From: an uncultured Micrococcaceae bacterium
GTDB lineage: Bacteria > Actinomycetota > Actinomycetes > Actinomycetales > Micrococcaceae
DNA length: 11,323 bases
Reading direction: 5' to 3'
NCBI GenBank assembly: GCA_937896705.1
Contig: CALBOC010000300.1
Coordinates: 1-11,323, forward strand
Shown here in pieces: positions 7,064 through 11,323 of this stretch (position 1 is the first letter of the stretch; each line of letters opens with the position of its first letter). A model generated the notes under the pieces. It worked only from the letters and a program-made list of their open reading frames with translations. It did not search any database and was not told where the DNA came from. A program made the position numbers and the translations under genes.

Positions 7064-8848
7064 CTACCAGGGCCTTTCCTGTGGGTCTTCGGTAAACACA
7101 TCATAATGCTGCGGTCCGGTGTCGGACGGCGGGACTGAATATTTACTCAGCAGATACTTCATCACATCGGCTGCGGTGTCCGTGACCTGCCAGGTCTTCC
7201 AATTGCCTTGTGGTCGGTGCACGGCAACCGAGACAACGAACTGCGGGTCATCAAGTGGAACGACACCGGTAAATGATGTGGTGTGGCCGTCATACCCGGC
7301 GTCTCCTGCGGCTTGTCCCGTGCCGGTTTTTCCACCAACCCGGTACCCATCAATCTGGGCAGCTTGGGCTGTACCCTCTTGGACGACGCCTTCCATGAGT
7401 TTGAGCATCTCGTCTGCGGCCTCTTGGGAGATGACTTGTCTGGGCTCTGTGGGAGGCTCCCAAGGTGTTTCAATGCCATCTTCATCAATGTATGCATCAA
7501 TGACCCGCGGTGGCATCATGACGCCATCGTTTGCTAGCGCCTGAAACATCCTGGTGACATGCAGCGCCGTCACCGAATAACCCTGCCCGAACGTGGTGGT
7601 GAAGGGTTGACGCCGGTCCCAATTTTCCCACGAAGCGAACTGGCCTTGATTGACCCCACCTACGCCAATATCAATGTGCTCGCCGACGCCAAAGTCAGAC
7701 ATGTATTGCCAGCGCTGCTCCGGGCTCAGTTGCTCAGCGACCTGTACCGTACCGGTGTTATACGACCGCGTGAAGATGCCCGCTGTGGTCATATCGTAGG
7801 TGTCGTGGGGCATCGAGTCATTGATGGTTTCGTTGTTGAAGGTCTGACTATTTGGCACCGACCATTCTTGTTCGGGGGTGACCACGCCGGCATCTAAGGC
7901 CATCGCAAACGTCATCGCTTTGCCGGTTGAGCCGGGTTCGTAGGCTTGCGTTAGTGCAGTCGGTCGCCAGAACAGCTGATCGGTTGCCGTGGGGTCTGTC
8001 GGGTCCACCGTTTCGGAATCGGCTAGCGCAAGGATATCCCCGGTTTTCGCGTCCATGACCACGATGTTGCCCCACTCGGCGTTATATTCATCGACTTTGG
8101 CAGCGATAGCTTCTTGGGCATACCAAGAGACATCCTGGTCGATGGTTAGCCGAACGTCTTTGCCATCGATGGCTTCGGTTTCGGAGAACGAGGCGTTGGG
8201 AATCCGCACCCCATCAGCTGAGATTTCAAAGACACGCTCACCGGGTTGGCCTTCGAGATGCTCATTTTGGGAGCGCTCTACGCCCTCCAGCCCCTGCCCC
8301 TCGAGACCGTTGAAACCTAGGATGGATCCCGCGACCGCACCATTGGGATATATCCGCTCTGCTACGGGTTCTGACACCAGCCCGGGGATGCCGACCTCGA
8401 GCGCTTCTTGGCGGACCTCTGGAGTCACCCTGCGGGAAATGATCCGGTAGGGTCGATCCCCCACCATAAGTTCGCGCAACTCTGGGTAGTCGATATCCAG
8501 GATATCTGAAAGCTCTTGTAACTGATCATCGATATCGACTTCAATATATGATCCAGTCTCTGAATCCCACACGCGTGAATCCTGCACCAGCCGCTGGTCT
8601 ACCACCAAGTCGTAACGCTGTACCGACTCGGCCATGACGTTGCCATCGCGGTCCAAGATCGCGCCCCGTTCGGGTGCTAATGTGACCGGCCGCGTCCGGC
8701 GATCCATGGCCTGTTGGGCTTGGTCTTCGGCATCAATACCCTGAATGAACAGCAAGCGACCGCCGAGAACCAAGAGGCAAATCATGAGTATCGACATGGT
8801 GATTTTGAGTCTCGACTTTGGCACACGAGTCACCGCTGAGTTTGACAC
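7064..8848 (-). CDS. ftsI: FtsI, septal class B penicillin-binding protein (PBP3-type transpeptidase)
   Basis: FtsI cross-links septal peptidoglycan and partners FtsW. Numbered from the GTG at 8848 (594 residues), a short basic N-terminus precedes one membrane anchor (about 13-38). The PBP dimerisation domain follows, with RGAILDRDG (61-69). The transpeptidase domain has all three active-site motifs: SxxK as S307-T-G-K310 in YEPGSTGKAM, SxN as S362-Y-N364, and K507-T-G509 in GGKTGTGQ. There are no C-terminal PASTA repeats; the protein ends soon after the catalytic domain. The longest frame starts at GTG 8857, 31 bases after the ftsL stop. I prefer GTG 8848 because AGGTGA lies five bases before it, while 8857 has only a weak GAAG. 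The difference is three residues. Beta-lactams are expected to acylate S307, as known for the family. Confidence 0.95.
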   Translation of the reverse strand: MSNSAVTRVPKSRLKITMSILMICLLVLGGRLLFIQGIDAEDQAQQAMDRRTRPVTLAPERGAILDRDGNVMAESVQRYDLVVDQRLVQDSRVWDSETGSYIEVDIDDQLQELSDILDIDYPELRELMVGDRPYRIISRRVTPEVRQEALEVGIPGLVSEPVAERIYPNGAVAGSILGFNGLEGQGLEGVERSQNEHLEGQPGERVFEISADGVRIPNASFSETEAIDGKDVRLTIDQDVSWYAQEAIAAKVDEYNAEWGNIVVMDAKTGDILALADSETVDPTDPTATDQLFWRPTALTQAYEPGSTGKAMTFAMALDAGVVTPEQEWSVPNSQTFNNETINDSMPHDTYDMTTAGIFTRSYNTGTVQVAEQLSPEQRWQYMSDFGVGEHIDIGVGGVNQGQFASWENWDRRQPFTTTFGQGYSVTALHVTRMFQALANDGVMMPPRVIDAYIDEDGIETPWEPPTEPRQVISQEAADEMLKLMEGVVQEGTAQAAQIDGYRVGGKTGTGQAAGDAGYDGHTTSFTGVVPLDDPQFVVSVAVHRPQGNWKTWQVTDTAADVMKYLLSKYSVPPSDTGPQHYDVFTEDPQERPW

Positions 8849-8888
8849 ACGATTCACCTACTTCAACACTGCCAGCCCGCCGCTGACG

Positions 8889-9659
8889 TTAGTTGCCACT
8901 CGGAAGGCTAATCTGGGGTCCTTGAAGACTACCGGCTGAGGATGTCTCAATCGTTGATGCCACGCCATCTCCAGTTGACGAATTCGTCACGTTCGGCTCG
9001 GGCATGTCAACCTGTGGGCTGATGATGCTGACGCTGTTGGATTCAGGGCCTGGTACCTGTTCATTGGTGACGATCACCGGACCCTGGGAAGCTTCCGTCG
9101 GCAGTTCAATCTCGGCGGGAATTCCAGTGCTTGACCGTACGGTGGGCTCTGCTACGAAACTGGTCGGCACATTATCTTCCGTGGCAGCCGTTGCAGTCCC
9201 TAGGACCGCACCGGTGCTCAAATCAATAGAGGCCGGAGTGCCGGGGAGGACCATCCCCATCTCGGCGGCTTGCTGCGCGACAGATTGCGGCGCAGATTGT
9301 TGGGAGAGTTGCTGGGCCAGTGCCTCATTCGTTTGGGTGATCGACGTCAGGCTGCTATTGAGTTCTACCAGTTCGTATTGTCGATTCGACACGACGATGT
9401 TGACGACTAGCACCACCAGCAGCGCAATAATCGGGATGGAAAGGATAAAGACGCTGTAACCAGTAGGTGCACGTTTGAGTTGACCGGAGATGACCTCGAG
9501 CTGGTCGCGTCGCGCACTGGCATCTGTGTCCGAATCGCTTCGAGGCTCTTGGGACGGCACATCCAGATTCTCATAGTATTCCGCGTCTAAATCTCGAGCT
9601 GTAGAATCTGGTGAGAATGCTGGGCGCAAAACGCTGATGTTCGAGGGGGAAGGGGTCAC
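8889..9659 (-). CDS. ftsL: FtsL-like single-pass divisome protein
   Basis: A 256-residue protein between rsmH and ftsI, where actinobacterial FtsL is coded. It has an acidic, Ser-rich cytoplasmic N-terminus (1-66) and one strong membrane segment (about 67-90, rich in Ile/Val/Leu). A likely coiled coil rich in Leu, Asn and Gln (about 91-130) follows, then [17 protein letters not shown] (131-147). The coiled coil plus the AxxxGMV-type segment fits the FtsL/FtsB (DivIC) group, which forms a trimer with FtsQ and activates FtsW-FtsI. Residues 150-256 form a Ser/Thr/Pro/Glu-rich, probably disordered outer tail, making the protein longer than typical FtsL (about 100-130 residues). The GTG start makes a GTGA overlap with rsmH and has AGGAG six bases upstream. 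The family is assigned by topology and position more than by sequence, which diverges fast in FtsL. Confidence 0.8.
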   Translation of the reverse strand: MTPSPSNISVLRPAFSPDSTARDLDAEYYENLDVPSQEPRSDSDTDASARRDQLEVISGQLKRAPTGYSVFILSIPIIALLVVLVVNIVVSNRQYELVELNSSLTSITQTNEALAQQLSQQSAPQSVAQQAAEMGMVLPGTPASIDLSTGAVLGTATAATEDNVPTSFVAEPTVRSSTGIPAEIELPTEASQGPVIVTNEQVPGPESNSVSIISPQVDMPEPNVTNSSTGDGVASTIETSSAGSLQGPQISLPSGN

Positions 9660-10681
9660 CCGTTGCTCCTGGTCGGTCGAATTTTCTCAATGGCGCGCAC
9701 CTTGGCCGAAGCTGCGCGTGGGTTCTGCTGAATTTCCTCTGCGGTGGGCTTTTCTGTTCCCCGGGTCAATATGCGTACCACGGGAGCGTGTTCTTCTAGC
9801 TCCACTGGAAAGTTCGGGGGCGTCAAGCTCTGCGCCTGTTGCTGGAAAGCTTTCTTCGTGATGCGGTCTTCCAAGGAGTGGTAGCTCATGACCACCATGC
9901 GGCCACCGATGTGTAGACCAGCCATAGCTGCCGGAAGTGCTGCACGCAGAATGTGCAGTTCTTCATTGACTTCGATGCGGAGTGCTTGAAACGTTCGTTT
10001 CGCGGGATGCCCACCGGTCCGACCGGCAGCCGCAGGCACTGCCTTGCGAATAACTTCCACTAGGTCGCCGCTTCGCGTGAAGGGCTCAGTAGCTCTGCGC
10101 TGCGTAATAGCGACCGCGATCCGGCGTGCAAACTTTTCCTCACCGTACCGCCGGATCAACCGTTCTAGCTCAGACTGGTCATAGTCATTGATGACATCAG
10201 CCGCGGTAAAACGCGCTGTGGGATCCATTCGCATGTCCAGCGGGGCATCATAGGAGTATGCGAAGCCGCGTTCGCGTTCATCCAATTGATAGGAGGAGAC
10301 GCCGAGGTCGTACAGGTATCCATCGGCGGCTTCAACCCCACCGGCCGCTAGAGCTTGCGGAATGTGATCATAGGTTCCGTGAAACGGAGTGAAACGTTCT
10401 GCAAAAGGCGCTAACCGGTCCCCCGCTAGGTCTAGCGCTTGGGTGTCTCGGTCAATGCCGATCACCATCACATCGTCAAAACGTTCCAGTATAAGTTCGG
10501 TATGGCCACCCATGCCGAGAGTGGCATCCACGATGACGGGTTGGCGCTGTTGTTGACGTGCGTGAGCGAGTCCTGGTTCAAGAAGATCGATAACTCGGTC
10601 GGCCATGACGGGCACGTGACGTGGAGCAGGGTTGGCAGCAGCTTGGGCATGGCGCTGATCGCCCTGGTCGCAGACTGCCAT
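9656..10681 (-). CDS. rsmH: RsmH (MraW), 16S rRNA (cytosine-1402-N4) methyltransferase
   Basis: RsmH uses S-adenosylmethionine to methylate N4 of C1402 in the decoding centre of 16S rRNA. The 341-residue protein carries the family motifs in order: HVPVM (22-26), the SAM-binding [10 protein letters not shown] (52-61), GIDRD (75-79), [10 protein letters not shown] (125-134) and the catalytic-face segment [16 protein letters not shown] (138-153). EEKFARRIA (181-189), [15 protein letters not shown] (225-239), SYHSLEDR (266-273) and [13 protein letters not shown] (320-332) follow. An insertion-like N-terminal extension of about 20 residues, rich in Ala and Gln, precedes HVPVM. The start is still well supported because AAGGAG lies four bases before the ATG. 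A 161-base spacer with inverted repeats separates it from mraZ; its 3' end overlaps the ftsL-like gene by four bases. Confidence 0.97.
   Translation of the reverse strand: MAVCDQGDQRHAQAAANPAPRHVPVMADRVIDLLEPGLAHARQQQRQPVIVDATLGMGGHTELILERFDDVMVIGIDRDTQALDLAGDRLAPFAERFTPFHGTYDHIPQALAAGGVEAADGYLYDLGVSSYQLDERERGFAYSYDAPLDMRMDPTARFTAADVINDYDQSELERLIRRYGEEKFARRIAVAITQRRATEPFTRSGDLVEVIRKAVPAAAGRTGGHPAKRTFQALRIEVNEELHILRAALPAAMAGLHIGGRMVVMSYHSLEDRITKKAFQQQAQSLTPPNFPVELEEHAPVVRILTRGTEKPTAEEIQQNPRAASAKVRAIEKIRPTRSNG
9666..9670 (-). promoter_or_regulatory. Ribosome binding site of the ftsL-like gene, inside the end of rsmH
   Basis: AGGAG on the minus strand, six bases before the GTG at 9659. With the GTGA overlap it fixes the ftsL start and suggests coupling to rsmH translation. 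Confidence 0.75.
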
Positions 10682-10685
10682 CGCG

Positions 10686-10691
10686 CTCCTT
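10686..10691 (-). promoter_or_regulatory. Ribosome binding site of rsmH
   Basis: AAGGAG on the minus strand, four bases before the ATG at 10681. It supports the longer rsmH product with its N-terminal extension. Confidence 0.8.
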
Positions 10692-10707
10692 ACTGCATGC
10701 TGCCATC

Positions 10708-10731
10708 GGGTAAAAATAATGACTCTTACCC
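10708..10731 (-). repeat. Inverted repeat in the rsmH leader
   Basis: On the minus strand GGGTAA and TTACCC enclose 12 bases. The pairing can extend to eight pairs if one G-U pair is allowed (GGGTAAGA with TTTTACCC). It ends about 17 bases before the rsmH ribosome binding site. The U-rich side lies within the hairpin rather than after it, so it does not look like an intrinsic terminator. A role in rsmH expression is possible but unproven. Confidence 0.4.
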
Positions 10732-10750
10732 CAGATCCCTATCCGTGCAC

Positions 10751-10774
10751 CTGGCCCAGGGGAAGACGGGCCAG
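10751..10774 (-). repeat. GC-rich inverted repeat between mraZ and rsmH
   Basis: CTGGCCC and GGGCCAG are perfect seven-base arms around a ten-base loop. No U-run follows on the minus strand, which argues against a rho-independent terminator. It may be an RNA hairpin in the mraZ-rsmH spacer or a protein-binding palindrome. Confidence 0.45.
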
Positions 10775-10786
10775 CTGGTCGGATAG

Positions 10787-10806
10787 AGGTCTGAAATAAG
10801 AGACCT
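10787..10806 (-). repeat. Inverted repeat downstream of mraZ
   Basis: AGGTCT and AGACCT are perfect six-base arms around an eight-base loop, 36 bases past the mraZ stop. No U-run follows. It is the first of three hairpin candidates in the 161-base spacer. Confidence 0.4.
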
Positions 10807-10842
10807 AATCGGAATTGAGTTATCGGGCCGTGAGTCGGGGGG

Positions 10843-11274
10843 TTAGAACAAGCCCGGAATGATTTCTTCGTCTGTCTCAGAAAACGCGGTTTCCTGTTGT
10901 TCGAGGTAGTCATTCCAAGCGGTCTGATCCCAAATTTCGGCCCGGGTGCCAGCACCAATGACTGCCACATCTCGATCCAATCCCGCGTACGCACGCAGCG
11001 GGGCCGGGATCGTGATTCTGCCTTGCTTATCCGGTGTCTCATCCGAGGCACCAGACAGAAAGACACGTATGTAGTCTCTGGCCTGACGGGAAGAGAGCGG
11101 CGCTTCACGCATTTGATTATGCACTCGCTGGAACTCCTCCATCGAGAACACGTACACGCAGCGCTCCTGACCTCTGGTGAGTACCAGACCGTCAGATAGT
11201 TCATCTCTGAACTTCGCTGGCAAGATCAAACGGGACTTCTCATCCAGTCGTGGAGTGTATGTACCCAGAAACAT
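10843..11274 (-). CDS. mraZ: MraZ, transcriptional regulator of the dcw cluster
   Basis: MraZ is a ring-forming DNA-binding protein of the SpoVT/AbrB-like fold; in studied bacteria it binds repeats upstream of its own gene and controls the dcw operon. The 143-residue protein is full family length and has the two tandem half-domains. The first carries D11-EKS-R15 in [13 protein letters not shown] and the second D82-KQG-R86 in [13 protein letters not shown]; these DxxxR motifs are the family signature. The start is the ATG at 11274: GGAGG (11284-11288) lies nine bases upstream, whereas the in-frame TTG at 11283 directly abuts that site and cannot use it. Only about 35 bases remain upstream in the window, so the promoter and the expected MraZ operator repeats are not visible. 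Confidence 0.97.
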   Translation of the reverse strand: MFLGTYTPRLDEKSRLILPAKFRDELSDGLVLTRGQERCVYVFSMEEFQRVHNQMREAPLSSRQARDYIRVFLSGASDETPDKQGRITIPAPLRAYAGLDRDVAVIGAGTRAEIWDQTAWNDYLEQQETAFSETDEEIIPGLF

Positions 11275-11283
11275 GTGGCACAA

Positions 11284-11288
11284 CCTCC
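11284..11288 (-). promoter_or_regulatory. Ribosome binding site of mraZ
   Basis: GGAGG on the minus strand, nine bases before the ATG at 11274 and directly next to the TTG at 11283. It decides the start in favour of the ATG. Confidence 0.8.
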
Positions 11289-11323
11289 AGCGTGGTGCTA
11301 ATCCCTTTGCTCAAGCTTCGCGA

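Noticed and set aside
7989..8450. A 153-codon plus-strand frame opposite ftsI, rich in Ser and Arg.
   Set aside because: It is antisense to conserved ftsI sequence, with a low-complexity composition typical of shadow frames.
10708..10774. Possible rho-independent terminator between mraZ and rsmH.
   Set aside because: The inverted repeats are short and none is followed by a run of U on the transcribed strand. The gene order also argues for read-through.
10439..10786. A plus-strand frame of 115 codons covering the mraZ-rsmH spacer and the rsmH 5' end.
   Set aside because: It is mostly antisense to the conserved RsmH SAM-binding region and has no recognisable product.
10578..11204. A 208-codon minus-strand frame running across mraZ, the spacer and the start of rsmH.
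   Set aside because: It overlaps two certain genes in another frame and its Ser/Arg/Pro-rich product looks like no protein family.
11284..11323. MraZ operator repeats upstream of mraZ.
   Set aside because: MraZ usually binds repeated TGGG-type boxes before its own gene, but only 40 bases are left here and no repeat series is visible. The operator probably lies outside the window.
1..11323. A hidden mobile element, defence system, CRISPR array or tRNA.
   Set aside because: The window is almost fully coded by contiguous dcw genes with uniform composition. There is no transposase, no direct repeat array, no tRNA-like segment and no spacer longer than 161 bases.

Overview
This window is a stretch of the division and cell wall (dcw) gene cluster. 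All ten genes lie on the minus strand, so transcription runs from the right edge to the left edge. In that order they are mraZ, rsmH, an ftsL-like gene, ftsI, murE, murF, mraY, murD, ftsW and the first codons of murG. The gene order, an ftsL-type membrane protein between rsmH and ftsI, several GTG starts and moderately high GC (roughly mid-50s percent by eye) point to an actinomycete. The substrate loop of MurE reads DDDPH where DAP-adding enzymes have DNPR. This suggests L-lysine rather than meso-diaminopimelate in the peptidoglycan, which with the moderate GC fits the Micrococcales, perhaps a lower-GC member of the Micrococcaceae. The genus is a guess.

Layout: 11274-10843 codes for the regulator MraZ. 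A 161-base spacer with three small inverted repeats (10682-10842) follows. From rsmH (10681) leftwards the genes are packed with gaps of 31 bases or fewer. Four junctions overlap by one or four bases: rsmH/ftsL GTGA, murF/mraY GTGA, mraY/murD ATGA and ftsW/murG TAATG. This indicates one co-transcribed, translationally coupled operon. I see no promoter, intrinsic terminator, RNA gene, mobile element, CRISPR array or insertion.

The products make one pathway. MurD, MurE and MurF add D-Glu, the third residue (probably L-Lys) and D-Ala-D-Ala to UDP-MurNAc-L-Ala. MraY moves the phospho-MurNAc-pentapeptide onto undecaprenyl phosphate (lipid I), and MurG makes lipid II. FtsW polymerises the glycan and FtsI cross-links it at the septum, with the FtsL-like protein as a divisome scaffold. 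RsmH methylates 16S rRNA, and MraZ is the transcriptional regulator usually found at the head of such clusters.

I found no unknown biological system. The points worth a second look are the MurE specificity loop, the hairpin-rich mraZ-rsmH spacer, the long outer tail of the FtsL-like protein, and the weak start context of murE. Every sizeable plus-strand reading frame lies antisense within one of these genes and is rejected.
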